Origin: Paramyrothecium sp. XJ0827
Taxonomy: Eukaryota > Ascomycota > Sordariomycetes > Hypocreales > Stachybotryaceae
NCBI GenBank assembly: GCA_020881915.1
Contig: JAJFPB010000007.1
Span: forward strand, 3,658,001 to 3,722,000
Direction: 5' to 3'
Length of the DNA: 64,000 nt
A program made the translations under genes and the position numbers. The notes beneath the pieces were generated by a model. It was not told the DNA's origin, ran no database searches, and was given only the letters and a program-made list of their open reading frames with translations. This document shows positions 22,623 to 34,172 of this stretch, piece by piece (position 1 is the first letter of the stretch; each line of letters opens with the position of its first letter).

Positions 22623-25008
22623 ATGGAGCTTACCCTCCTACTCCTCTCCATCGCCGCCGGAGTCCAGGCATGGCCTCAGCTTTCTGACCAGGCGAACAAG
22701 CTGCCTGTGTCCCGTGCCGAACCCCAGGCCGCTGAGCTTCCAGGCTTTGTTGCCATCAACCCCAATGGCAAGAAGCGTGGTTTGGTAGACGAGTGGCTCG
22801 GAAATGAAGATCCCAACGCACCAGTGCACGCCTCGGACAGTTCGCGGCGTTGGATTTCTGTTGAGGAGGAAGAGGAGGAGGAGGAGAGTATGGGCACGCT
22901 GCCAGTCATCATCGCCGACAAGCGAAGCCTGTCAGTTGACGATGAGGAGGAGGAAGAGGAAAGCTTGGGTACACTACCCGTCATTCTCGACGACAAGAGA
23001 AGCCTATCAGTTGAAGAGGAAGAGGAGGAGGAGGAAGAAAGCTTAGGTACACTGCCTGTTATCCTTGACGACAAGCGAAGCCTTTCGCTGGACGACGAGG
23101 AGGAGGAAGAGGAAAGCTTGGGTACACTGCCGGTCATTCTCGACGACAAGCGAAGCCTGCCAGTTGACGAGGAGGACGAAGAAGAGGAAAGTTTGGGTAC
23201 ATTGCCTGTCATCCTTGATGACAAGCGAAGCCTTCCCGTTGAGGAGGAAGACGACGCTGCCACCACGTTACCCGTGGTACAGAAGCGTGACGCCCCCGGC
23301 CACGTTACCTTTCCCATCGTCCACAGGCAGCACCCCCACCTGCTCAGTCGCTCTTACGAGATAGCGCTTGAGAACAGATCCGACGTCTCTTACTATGCTG
23401 AGCGTAAGAACTTCCAAAACTTATTTTGTATGCCCCTGAGCTAACCGTCCGCCTAGTGAGCATTGGCACCCCGCCACAGAAAGTCAAGGCTCAGCTCGAC
23501 ACTGGCTCCTTCGAGCTCTGGGTCAACCCGACCTGTGATGTGCTCCGAACCAGCGCCGACAGGGCCTTCTGCCAGGACGCTGGCCACTATGAGCACACTG
23601 ACTCCTCCACTGCAGTTGCTACTGGCGAGAAGAAGGACCTGCACTATGGCATTGGCTCTGCCGAGGTTGAGTATATTGAGGACACCTTCACTCTTACCGA
23701 CTCGCTGAAGATGGAGAACGTCCGTTTCGGCGTCGCCTCCGGCACCGAGGACCAGTTCGCTGGTATCCTGGGCATCGGCAAGGGCTTGAACTCCTACATC
23801 AAGTACGATAACTTCATCGACGTACTGGCCAAGCAAGGCGCCACCAAGCTGCGCGCCTTCAGCATCGGCCTCGGCAGCAAGGCTGAAGGCAACGGCGTCA
23901 TCTCATTCGGCGGCGTCGACACTAAGAAGTACGCCGGTGACCTTGCACCTCTGAAAGTCATTCCCGTCGAGGAGAGTCCCGACAAGGTTCCCCGCTACTG
24001 GATCAACATGAAGTCTATCACGCACAAGAGCGGCGATGGCAAGACCACGGTCTTCCCCGGCTCGGAGTCGCCCGTCTTCCTCGACACCGGTGCCACATTG
24101 ACGCTGGTGCCACCACCCCTCGCCCAGGCCATTGCCGCTGAATTTGGTGTGACTACTCCCGGCAGCACCGGCTACTACCACCTCAACTGCGCTTGGGCCC
24201 ACAAGCCCGGCACAGTCGACTTTGAGTTCGAGGGCATCACGATCAAGATCCCCTACGCCGAGCTTGTCCGCGAGTTCAGGCACAAGCCTCCTAGCTGCTA
24301 CCTGGGTATCGTCCCTAGCGAGAGGTTCTTCCTTCTCGGTGACACCGTCATGCGGTCCATGTATGGTGAGTGATGAACGCACGCGACCTCGTACCTTTGC
24401 GCAAGCTAACATGATTTCCAGCTGTTTTTGATCAGGAAGAGGACATGATCTACATGGCTCAGTACCAAAACTGCGGCACTGATATCAAGACAATCAACAA
24501 ATCCTCCGATATCAAGGGCTTCAAGGGCGGTTGCGGTGCCCAGGAGGACGACAAGGAAGACAACAAGGACGAAGACAAGGAAGAGGATAAGGAAGAGGAA
24601 AAGCCCAAGACTAGCGAGGCGCCAAAGACTAGCGAGGCATCAAAAACCAGCCAGGCCCCTAAGCCCACCACCGTCGCTTCCACCTTCGTCACCTCACCAT
24701 CCGGTGGCGTGCCAACCACCGTCACCACGAGCATCGAGGTCACCAACTCCGCCTCGGAGACTTCCAGCCCATCAAGCACGCCAGCCCCTGGGGAGAACGA
24801 CGACGCCCCTGAAACCAGCCCCGAGGAACCTGCCGACAACACCGGCGACAACAACAACGGTGGCGACAACAATGGCGAGAACAACACTGGTGACAACAAC
24901 AATGGGGGCAACGGCGGCGGAGACCCCCCTAGCGCAGCAGGCAAGGTGGCACCTCTCGGCGCTCTGTTCAGCGCCGGTGTGGGACTTGTCGCGCTGCTGA
25001 TGCTGTAA
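22623..25008 (+). CDS. GPI-anchored aspartic protease (yapsin-like) with repeat-bearing acidic prosegment
   Basis: Pepsin-family endopeptidase, predicted to be secreted and anchored at the plasma membrane or wall. Exons: 22623-23403, 23457-24365, 24422-25008; introns of 53 and 56 nt; 758 aa. A signal peptide covers residues 1-16 (MELTLLLLSIAAGVQA). A long prosegment (about 17-240) holds acidic repeats each ending in KR (separate entry). The mature domain starts near YYAELSIGTPPQ; the catalytic aspartates are Asp275 (LDTGSFELWV) and Asp470 (LDTGATLTLV), and the C-terminal lobe contains LLGDTVMRSMYAVFDQE across the second intron. A Lys/Glu- then Ser/Thr- and Asn/Gly-rich stalk leads to a hydrophobic end (APLGALFSAGVGLVALLML) typical of a GPI signal. 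Yapsins are known to be activated by removal of a pro-region at basic sites; the number of such sites here is unusual. Confidence 0.93.
22855..23288 (+). repeat. In-frame tandem repeat of about 25 codons in the protease prosegment
   Basis: Five units share a poly-Glu/Asp run, then S(L/M)GTLPVI, two to three residues, KR and, in four of them, SL. A sixth degenerate unit reads TTLPVVQKR. Units are 75-78 nt long (for example KR sites at about 22920-22925 and 22995-23000) and nearly identical at nucleotide level, which indicates expansion by duplication. Confidence 0.93.
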
Positions 25009-25635
25009 ATAACGGAGAATGAAAAGGGAGGGGACGAATTGCATGGTTAGATCTAGACCAAGAGTTTGGAGGTTATTTGCATAATGGGCCACAGGCATCA
25101 CATTCAGCGACAGGGATACATATATCATACATTCATAGAGAATCAGCGATATCTTAATATGAGATTGGACTTAGACTACATTCATTCCATTTGCTCTGAC
25201 ACCTGTTGTGACTTGTTACCTAGCTGTGGCGACGCCACATTTGTGAGATATTGATGCCAGCTGTTACACCGCTTGAGAGGCTGATTTTGCCGGAGTAGGA
25301 CAGCAGATCCTGAAGCAGTCATTTCATGTGGTGTGACAAACGCATAGACGAGCAACGCCGCATCAAAGTACCATTGGTACATCACAAGGATGTCTCACCA
25401 AGCCGTACATGTGGATCAAGAGAGCCTGTACATAACACTAGGAGAAACTATACAATCAGAATGATTTTAGGCGAAGCAAGTTCTATCAGTCATTGAATTG
25501 TCTCATTTAGACACATCTATAGCGTTTGCCCCAGCCTATTCAAGGCCGGAAGGTGAAAGTGTTTATATATATACAATGAAGAAGGGTTTCAAAAACGGTC
25601 ATTTCTCTCCGCTCTCTCGATACTTGTTTGTCCTC
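25009..25635. other. Convergent intergenic region protease / lactonase
   Basis: AT-rich 3' regions of both genes; no gene seen. Confidence 0.6.
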
Positions 25636-26973
25636 TCAAGCAATCTGCTGGATGAACTTGGGCCCCAGGCCCGCGCCCGGCTCGCCAAACTCGGAGCCGG
25701 GGATGGTGGCGCGCGGGGCGACGGCATCGAGCTTTCCGGTGATGGGCTGGCGCGCCAGGGCCGAGACGGCGCTCTCGCCGTCCTGGGTGGCGACGAGCAG
25801 GCTGAGGCCCGAGTTGGAGACGCTGATCATGCGCGGCAGCTTGCCGCCCGACGAGACCTCCTCATGCAGGACGAGGCCGAGGCCGTCGGCGCCCGGGAAG
25901 GCCGGGAAGAACTTGAAGTGGGCGATGCTGTCGGTGGCCTCGCCCGTCAGGCGGTTGGAGACGTAGATGTCGTTGAGGCCGCCGAGGACGATCTCGCCGG
26001 CCGCGGCCTCGGACTCGCCCTTGGGGGGCTTGGCCGGGTCGAAGGTGGAGACGGCGCCCTCGCGGGTCAGCTGCAGGCCGTTGTCGGCGTAGGCGACGGC
26101 GTAGGTGACGACCTCGTTGGTCAGCTCGCAGACGACGAGGTAGTGGGTGGCGCGGCCGACGGCGGGCCAGAAGACGCCGTGGCGGGGGCCGCAGCCGGCC
26201 GGGTCGACGCGGACGCGGGAGACGATGCCGAAGGCATCGTTGGCCGAGTCGAGGACGAGGATCTCGTCGGTGCCGAGGTCGTTGACGGTGAAGTAGCGGC
26301 CGGTGGGGTCGTTGACCGTCTGGTGGACGTGCGCGGCGTCCTGGCGGTCCTTGACGGGGCCCGGGGCGCCGTCAGACTTGACCGTCTTGATGAGCTCGAG
26401 GCCGCCGCCCTCGACGTTCCAGACGTCGACGGTGCCGTTGGTGTAGGACGAGCCGAGCATGCGGGTGCGGTCCTTGTTAAGCTCGAGGTGGACGACGCCG
26501 GTGCTGGCGTTGCGCTCGGCGGCGAGGTCGAGCTGGTTGCCTTCGAGGTCGAGCGTGTAGAGGCGCGTGAGGGCGCTCCACTCGTCGACGGCGTAGAGCA
26601 GGTTGGGCTCGGCAAAGGCCATCCACGACGGGTCGCCGGTGACGGCCTCGTCGATGGTCGTGGTGAAGCCGGCTTCACTCAGGTCCGAGACGAAGATGCG
26701 GCCCGCCGTGGACATGAGCACGCGGGCCCACGGCTTCGAGGGCGCCGGCGCGGGGCTCGGGCTCGGGGTCGGGCTGGGAGTGGGCGTGGGAGTGTAGACG
26801 GGGGGGACGTCGGGCGTGGTCCCGGGCGTGGTGCCAGGCGTAGTACCCGGTGTGGTGCCGGGGGTTGTGCCGGGGAGGCTCGGCGTGCCGCCGCACTCAT
26901 CGGGCGTGTTGCCGTAGTTGGCGGCGGAGCTGAGAGCAGCGGCGCGGGCCACACCTCGAATGGGGAACCTCAT
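25636..26973 (-). CDS. Seven-bladed beta-propeller lactonase family protein (3-carboxymuconate cyclase-like)
   Basis: Single exon, 445 aa. After about 30 residues and a Thr/Pro-rich linker (about 30-80), the body is a beta-propeller of the lactonase/carboxymuconate-cyclase type: SKPWARVLMSTAGRIFVSDL, ASTGVVHLELNKDRTRMLG, HVHQTVNDPTGRYFTVNDLG, CGPRHGVFWPAVGRATHYLV and GGKLPRMISVSNSGLSLLVA are successive blade motifs. HQTV...DLGTD and GPRHG are the conserved blocks of this family. Characterised relatives open carboxymuconolactone or 6-phosphogluconolactone rings; the substrate here is unknown. The N-terminus (MRFPIRGVARAAALSSAANYG) resembles a secretion signal but its hydrophobic core is short, so extracellular location is uncertain. 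Coding sequence is very GC-rich at third positions, which creates a long antisense reading frame. Confidence 0.85.
   Translation of the reverse strand: MRFPIRGVARAAALSSAANYGNTPDECGGTPSLPGTTPGTTPGTTPGTTPGTTPDVPPVYTPTPTPSPTPSPSPAPAPSKPWARVLMSTAGRIFVSDLSEAGFTTTIDEAVTGDPSWMAFAEPNLLYAVDEWSALTRLYTLDLEGNQLDLAAERNASTGVVHLELNKDRTRMLGSSYTNGTVDVWNVEGGGLELIKTVKSDGAPGPVKDRQDAAHVHQTVNDPTGRYFTVNDLGTDEILVLDSANDAFGIVSRVRVDPAGCGPRHGVFWPAVGRATHYLVVCELTNEVVTYAVAYADNGLQLTREGAVSTFDPAKPPKGESEAAAGEIVLGGLNDIYVSNRLTGEATDSIAHFKFFPAFPGADGLGLVLHEEVSSGGKLPRMISVSNSGLSLLVATQDGESAVSALARQPITGKLDAVAPRATIPGSEFGEPGAGLGPKFIQQIA
26812..26874 (-). repeat. TTPG tetrapeptide-encoding minisatellite in the lactonase gene
   Basis: Five consecutive 12-nt units encode GTTPGTTPGTTPGTTPG-type sequence, followed by alternating TP and SP dipeptides. 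This is the kind of O-glycosylated linker found in secreted fungal proteins. Confidence 0.85.
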
Positions 26974-29623
26974 GATTGCGGGTGTGAGATGTGCGTGAAC
27001 GTAGTTAAGTCTTGAGAAGAAAAAAGCGTAGCGCTTTAGCTGTGATGCTGCGATCTAAGACACAAGGAACGTGGTGTCTCAGTTCCAAGAAACCCAAAAG
27101 GCTCTTATACTGAATAAGAACCAGTGCGGAAGAAGCGAAAGTTGAAGAAAGAAGCCGTCAAGGCACTGTAACTTCTGAATGACTGAATGAACACGAGTGA
27201 AGAACCGTGAAGGAAAGAAAAAAGGTCAAGGGAAAACAGCTGTGAATGAAGAACAATACATCAAAGGGAAAAGGAAGCAGTGAATCAAGAGATCGACTGG
27301 TCTTATACAGTAAGTCTATTGTGTTGGTGCTGTCTCTCTGTCTCTCCCTTGAACGTCCGGTCTGATTCTCCATTGTATAAAAATAAACCAACGGCCCCCT
27401 CTCCCTCGTGGCTCCCCTTTCGTTGGCTGGGGCGCCCCATTTCCAAACTTGGTAACTGAGCGGCCAAGACGCCGTGGTTTAGCGTGGCCCCAGTGCGGAC
27501 AACAGGCCTGCGGACGACGGCGGTACCTGCGCGCTCGTTGGTGCTCGTTGGGCTGTTCGCTCGTCGGGCTAGCAGGGGCTGGGTGAGGTACGATTATAGG
27601 TGCTCATGTGTTCGACGGTTTGCTGCGGGAAGGTGCAGAACTGTACGTCTGACGAACAATGTTGTTGGGTTTGTCATTGGTGTTCTTGGCCTGTGAACAC
27701 AGTTTGCTTGGTGTTGTGAACCGATGCAGTGTCTCCTTGCGCGCTGCTTTTCTTGCGAGTGGTCGAATCTCCAACCTATGTGAAGTGTCAATTGAGCTCT
27801 AATTGTAGCCAAAGATTAAGCTTGTTCAAGGATTGCGACCCCAAGTAAAATGAGCACAAGGCACATGCGACGCCCTCTATCCGGCATCACTTAGACAGCC
27901 TCTCTACCAGCCACTTCTGACAACGCTCTCAACCAGCGCTCAACGCAGGATAGCAAACACGCCATCAATCGCGAATTTGCATCTTCGCCAAGTCTGAATT
28001 ACTGCACTGACCCAGCTGTGTTTACCGCAGACATGACAAACAGAACATCCGCCAAGTACCCGGTGCAAACTCCCTTCGACTCAGCACAGTACGTCCTCGC
28101 CGGGGGCCCGAACCATCGTCTACTACGTGAACCTCGCGCCTTCGACCAATGTCACGTCGCCCTCGCCCGCATATACCAAAAAAGCCCGTTGGTCGATCAC
28201 GTCCAGTGGCCCCTGCGGCGCACGCGAATTGCGATCAGCGGGGGCCCATGTGCGCTGCCTCGCCTTGCTCCCGAACCCCTGCCCTGGTAGAGCGTAGTAT
28301 GGTGGAGTTGCTGCTGCGGCCGGTTTCCAGCGAATGAATCGGCAGCAACGTCGTCTTCGCATGACGGCTCTGCATCCAATCACTCATGGCGAAGAATGAC
28401 AAAACTGCACGTTGGTTTGTCGTGAAACATGCATGCACGGAAGAAGGAAGAAGAAGAAGAAGGGAACACAAACCGCCGCAACCCGCGTGTCGTGCAACTA
28501 GACAAACACTTCTCCATCTCCAATGCCACTCTTACAGCCTTAGCCCACCAGAGCCCCCAAAGGCCCCTCTATTCATCCTTCAACCCACAGGGCCGTACTC
28601 CGGCCTCTAGCATCTCCCCTCTCCCGACAACCCATGTCGGCTCGCATGGGGCACTCCGAACATGCCCAAAATCTCACATACCGTGCATGGGTTCCACCGA
28701 CGTCGACAAGACTGATGAGCATGTCTCCAGGAGCCAGTTGACCTGCGTCAGTCGAAACGTGTCATGACAGAAGAAGGCGGCGTACTATTCTGCTTGGGTG
28801 GCGTGCAGAGAGACGTGACACGACATGAGCCCTTGCGTGTGAATGCCCCACGGAACGACGAAACGTTGCTGCGAGGCTACGGAACAGGACGGCTCTGCGT
28901 CGTCGGTAGAACCAACAGCCCCCAACGTGAATTCCTTACACGTATTCGTAGCCAATGGTGAGCTTGGTGCAACTAGAGAGGATGCCCAGCCTCCTTTTCG
29001 TGTCTCAGGTTTAGACGGCCCCAAAGTCCCAATCCTGTCAGAGCTTGTCGAGCCCCCATCAGCCGGATCAAGCATGATCGCTGACCGACCCGCAAACGAT
29101 CTTCAATTCCATATCCTACTTTCCTAAAAGGGCTTCACAAATTACATGGCCATTATAGTATGTGCGAAGTAATGAGGGACCAGTCCATACAACCAGCCTA
29201 CACAACGTACTGGGCCGAATCGTAGACCAGCCAACCCGTTCTACTAGCGTTTCCCCATCGGTGAACAGGAATAGGACAATTATCTGTTAATTCACTAGCA
29301 CAAGTCCAGGGTAGTTGGCTTCCAAGGCTTCATTGTCAGCTAGAATGTGCTGGGTAGGCGTGTAGGTTCGGCGCTAACGCACTGGTACCGGACAAGATAA
29401 GACCAAGTTTGGTAGTTCATTGCGACAACAGAAACCTGTCGTCAAACACGTTCGAATGCCATTATTGGGGACAAAACATAGATATCATACAGGTTCTAGA
29501 ACCAACAGCTTACCTAGACTTCTCTAAGCCATTCGAGATCTTTAATCCAGAAACTACAACGAGAAAGCGGGAACAGAACGACCTTGCCGGCCTGGACATG
29601 ATCGATGACTAGGCCGCAGTACC
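26974..29623. other. Divergent intergenic region lactonase / Zn2Cys6 regulator
   Basis: About 2.6 kb with only short, unrecognisable reading frames on both strands. Composition becomes AT-richer rightward. A GAA-rich stretch lies at 28440-28460. No tRNA or transposon signature seen. Confidence 0.5.
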
Positions 29624-31043
29624 ATGAAAGGTAATTCTGTCAGATTAAACGATATTCGCAAGCTTACTAGTACCGCTAGGCTGCTCAACATGTTCAAAAC
29701 GCCGAATCATTTGTGATTGCAGTCTGCCCAGCTGCAGGAAATGCCTACGCAAGGGCCTCGTCTGTCCCGGATACGACCGGAGGGGCCAGCTTCGATGGGT
29801 CGGCGGCCCAGCTTCTCGCGGCCGGTTGACTCGATTTCAAGTTCCCCGCAAAGAAGAGAGGCCGCTCGACCAGGAGAGCTCGGTGGTGGATGATGAGCTG
29901 TCACTCTTTCGCTCTTCCCTAGACTGCCGATGGCAGCAACTAGTAGACTATTATGACCGGCATGTGTGCCAAATTTTGGTCTGGGTCGACTCAAAGGACA
30001 ATGTGTTTCGGAACTTCGTCCTACCTCTCACAGAGAGAAACCTCACCGTCAAACTCTCCGTTGCTGCGGTAAGCGAACAATATGCCGCAACGTCGCCTGG
30101 CGCTTGTGCCATCTCCGAGGATGCTCGAAACCAGGCTATTCTCATCATCACGAGACACGTTACCGAAATCACAAAAAAGATTGCCGACGGGTTCGAGATT
30201 GACGAGCTCATCAACTCAGGCACGGCAGAGTGGATGCTGGCCTCAATGTTAGTCCTGTCGTGCTACGAGATGGCTCATTCAGGTGCGTCAGCCGCAGATG
30301 TCCATCGGAAAGCCGCTCGGTCCCTGGTCAACTCCCTTTCGTCGACGAAATGTCGTGATCGTATGCTTTTCGCATCTCTCAGGAACAAACTAGCAACATA
30401 TGAAATCTTCGCGGCAACAACTTCTTTTGATCTGCAGAATATTCAAGAAGTGATTCTACCAATCTCGGAGGCTGAGACGCCGTCACTCATCGAAACCAGC
30501 CTCTTCTCAGATTATCTCGTGCTGCTACACAGGGTTACACTTCTCGCTCGCCAGCCACACCTCATAGGAGCCTCGAATTGTGACTGGAGAACAGAATTTG
30601 AATGCGCCAGAGGCGCAACATTGATGATGGCTGGAAAGCTTTCGCTCACCCCCTGCCAGCGCATGGACCTTACTCGACTGGCGGATATCCATTACAACGC
30701 CGCCATTCTCTATGTATTCAGGAGTGTCCACCATGGAACAAGGCACGAAGCTGAGATTGCCTATTCAGACCTCATGAGGCAGCTTCTGGGGTTCCAAAAG
30801 CTTGATGAGTGGATTCACAATCTCCCATGGCCTGTCTTCATCGCGGGCGTGGAAAGCTACAATAACAAAAGGAGCCAGGGCATTGTATCCGATCTCTATG
30901 ATGACATTTTGCGGGTAACTAAACTGAAGCATTATCAGGATGTCATTGGGTTCTTGAAGGCCTTCTGGGCTGGGGATGTGCCAGACTGGGAAATTGTGGC
31001 TCAAAGTCGAGAATTTCGAGAGAAACAGATTCTTGCCTATTAG
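29624..31043 (+). CDS. Zn2Cys6 transcription factor with fungal-specific domain 2
   Basis: Nuclear DNA-binding regulator of the binuclear zinc-cluster family. Exons: 29624-29630 and 29680-31043; a 49-nt intron (GTAATT donor, TAG acceptor); 456 aa. The 7-nt first exon encodes Met-Lys plus one base of Gly; splicing gives MKGCSTCSKRRIICDCSLPS and then CRKCLRKGLVCPGYDRRG, a complete C-x2-C-x6-C-x6-C-x2-C-x6-C cluster at residues 4-28. The rest is the alpha-helical Fungal_trans_2-type region (for example ASMLVLSCYEMAHSG and LADIHYNAAILYVFRSVHHG). Without the micro-exon the frame has no ATG before the cluster, so this start is well supported. It converges on the oxygenase gene at 31650; whether it regulates that gene is inference. 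Confidence 0.85.
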
Positions 31044-31649
31044 CTCTTAGCTTTTCGAGTGGCACTATGGCTCTGTCTTGCAGTGAAAACTCCCATAATA
31101 TCACACACTTGGCACTTCGATAACTGCTATTCAGTGTGTAGTGTACTCTCTCACTTCAAATAAGGAGTTAATCAACAATCTAATTCCCCAGTCTTTACGC
31201 TGATGGCATGGCATCAAGTAGTAAACAGTAGCCCAGAATAAGAAACCTCTACATATCAAACAATCCCCCACATCTTGATGACAAGTTTGGATGAGCAGGC
31301 AGATAAGTAGATGTTTCTAGTAATAATGATAATTTGTGTCACATTACATTGGCTGGAATTAAGGGTATTGTTTTACGGGAGGACCGGCGGGCCATGCTGC
31401 TTGAAAAAGGCAGCGTCGTGTTCAAAGTAGGCTGCTTTCAACTAGCTCAGGATGTCTGAAATACTTCATTCATAAATCTAGCAAGGCGACGAGGGCCATA
31501 TTCTCAATCTTGACACTTTTCTGCTCAACAGATCAATTGTAGCAGTTTACATCTTAGCATGCTACAGGCACAATTTTTATGATTCGTTGATTGGCTAAGG
31601 AATCGCACATGCCCTCCAAACATATCATGAGATCAAAACGCATTGGTTT
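31044..31649. other. AT-rich convergent intergenic region, regulator / oxygenase
   Basis: 3' regions of both genes. Markedly AT-rich compared with the housekeeping blocks; no gene or element recognised. Confidence 0.6.
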
Positions 31650-32655
31650 CTACATATCTACTGTCTCTTCGTCCTCCACGCCAAAAAGGACTCTCATAGG
31701 ATCCTGGTACTGCATGAAACCAACCCCCGGTTCCAAGCAGCCATATCCCAACAAGCGCTGGGCCTGTGGGCTCAATTTTCTTGCCCTCTCCAGTGGCACC
31801 ATCAGAAATTGGTTCTCGGCAGGGCGAAGCATCGGCTTGCAAAGGAAAATCCCCACTGTCTCACGGTAATCATCTCTGCACATATTCCGGTCAATAAGAG
31901 AAGACCTTCATGATGTGAACAGCTACACATTTGTACTTACTTGGTTGTATTGGCACCTCCAGCATGGTAAAGATTGCCGAGGAAGATCATGGCGTCTCCA
32001 ACATTCAGTTCAGCAGGGACGGCCTCTTCGTCCAATGGTCGACGCTCAGGCCCCCAAAGGTGTGATCCCGGAATGCAGATTGTGGCGCCGTTCTCTTTTG
32101 TGGTTCTTGTCAGAGCCGTAACGCACCCAATCATCACGGGTTCCGTAGTGTTGTGAGAGTAATAGTCACTGGGAAGCTAGGTTAGGACACTGTAGTGTTT
32201 GGTACCGAAGATTGTGAGGCTCCTTACTTGTCATCGCGATGCAAGACCTGTTGTTTGCCTCCAGGCTCGATGCGAAATCCCACTGTCGACGAAATAATGG
32301 GCTTGCCGCTGACAGTCTGCTTGTGATCGCCCCTCCAGAAGGAGTAACAAGCCGAGACCATTATGTTTGCAACGGCAATATATAGCGGGTTGCAAGCGAG
32401 CTCAACACAAGCGTCGGACACAGCGAACAGCCCCGATGCTCGCTTTGTAGTCTTTGGGAAGAACCCGTACTTGTCATCTTTGTCAGTATCAAACTGTGGT
32501 TTCAGATCTTTTCTTATCTGCTCGGCCAGCTCAGCAGTGATGAGATTTTCTACAATGATTCCTCCATCGCGCTTTAAGGCCTCCACCAGAAGCTCCGGCG
32601 TGCTGGAAGGATCTGAAGCATCAAAGTGAGGGATGCTCTGAGTTTGAGAAGTCAT
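31650..32655 (-). CDS. Phytanoyl-CoA dioxygenase (PhyH) family Fe(II)/2-oxoglutarate oxygenase
   Basis: Exons: 32655-32228, 32168-31941, 31875-31650; introns of 59 and 65 nt; 293 aa. The facial triad is visible as His139 and Asp141 (VLHRDDNDYYSHNTTEP, completed across the first splice) and His211 (GNLYHAGGANTT). The last exon (DDYRETVGIFLCKPMLRPAE, then FGVEDEETVDM at the end) provides the 2-oxoglutarate-binding Arg region. Length and motif layout match fungal PhyH oxygenases used in secondary metabolism, the fumitremorgin-type endoperoxide/hydroxylation enzymes being the best-known relatives. The substrate cannot be deduced. The start at 32655 (MTSQTQSIPHFDASDPSSTP) is the first ATG in frame. 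The neighbouring regulator gene converges on it. Confidence 0.9.
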
Positions 32656-34172
32656 GATCACTGAAACGAAGGTAGTTGTGACCCGTTAATGAAGTAGATT
32701 GTGTGATGGATGAAGAACAAAGCGGGTTTCCAAGACCAGGAACAATCAGTGGGATCCTCAGGCCTCTTATATACAGCGCTACTCACTCAGATCAACTCAA
32801 ACTCAAGAGCCCCTCTTTCTTCGCTTGCGCATTGCTTGTGCATAATCAGCTTCGTGTTCACTTCGCTTCGTTACAACTGCCCGAGGACGGAGGGTGACCC
32901 TAAATCAACCACCCAGTCTTGGGTATCCCCATTGAGGGACTGTCTTATCCTGAATAGGCAGTACGCGAGAGATTTTAGCGTATGGCAGGTTGCAGGTGTA
33001 GCGCTAGCCCCAACATGGATAAAGAGATGAGAAGCTCGCCGATGGACTAACAAGAAGAAGTTGCCACTGTAACGAGCACAACACTATTCTTTGAGCTGGA
33101 GGTTCAGAAAGTGGTCCTCCCCCCTCCTAGAGCTATGGTCCTTCAAAGCTTGGCTGTTCAAAAGTTCGGCCTTGTGAAATCTTTAGAGGCCATCGTGCCA
33201 CTGTGCAAAATGTCGTCGACCCACGGACTGAAGCTCTCGTTGCTTTGTTACCAATTCCCAGAAGTTGGTCGTCGTCGGTATATTATCATTTTTTCTCTCT
33301 TTTAAGCAAAGTCGAGAAACCCATGGTCTGATCAAGTGTGATTTGAGACACGCGCCATTGCCTGCGGCTCGTCACTAACGGCTTCGTATAGAATGGTTGA
33401 AGGTTAAGCCAATCCAATTATTAAAGCAACAGCAGGCAGAACGACAGAGTATGGGGGGCTTAATGCCAAGCAAACTTGATGCCTTTAGCTCAGGGTACTG
33501 CTACAAGAGTCACACAAGGAACGACCTAAGAGATATAGTAAGTATCGAAATCGAGCATATAACGGAGCTAGACAAATGGGGATGAACGGTGGGTATTTCC
33601 AGCAACAACAATACAAAAAACCAAAAAGGCACTTCCGGTGCATATTACTAGCCATAATAGCACCAATAACATGAACATAAAACAAGCAACATTTGGCATA
33701 TGCACTTCGGTACATCACCTGCTCTCTGATCAGGAATCAAGAGGGATTAGAGGAAGTGTTTCCTAATCGATAAAAGAGCAGAGGTCTTCTCTACTTGGAG
33801 GTTAAGCCATAGCCTTCCCCTCATATACGGGCCAACGTCGTCAATCCACAGAGTGGTGCGTTAACATCAAGTGCCTTGTAACGCGTGAGAGCAAAGACTA
33901 TTTTGAGTATGAAATTCTTGGGCCAAATTGACTGGATCCGTGTCTCCTGCTCTGTTCTCTACGCGTGGGGATGGTGTAGTCTGAATTGGACCTGTAAAAT
34001 TCAAGTGGGCGTCAACATGCCTTTGTCCTGGACAGGAGTCGGCTTGGCTGAAGCAGTGGTCATGGCAATCGTTTCGCCCCCGGATTTTCTTCCCATGGAG
34101 GGTACCTGACGACATTTCGGCAGTCATGCGTATTCATAACGGGTGCCTTCGGCAGTGACTAATGTATCGCAG
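32656..34172. other. AT-rich intergenic region upstream of the PhyH gene
   Basis: Promoter of the oxygenase gene at the left end (TATATA at about 32768-32773), then about 1.3 kb with no recognisable gene. Confidence 0.55.

Noticed and set aside
22855..23288. CRISPR-like array
   Set aside because: The repeats are in-frame coding units inside a eukaryotic protease gene, not repeat-spacer DNA.
25498..27015. 505-codon + strand frame, Val/Gly/Asp-rich
   Set aside because: Antisense shadow of the lactonase gene caused by GC-rich third codon positions; no motif, biased composition.
29707..31043. Truncated zinc-cluster regulator retaining only the last three cysteines
   Set aside because: Reading the frame upstream to the TAG acceptor at 29679 recovers the first three cysteines, and the 7-nt exon supplies the start, so the gene is intact.
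31044..34172. Degenerate transposon in the AT-rich DNA
   Set aside because: No terminal repeats, target-site duplications or transposase/reverse-transcriptase motifs were found in any frame.
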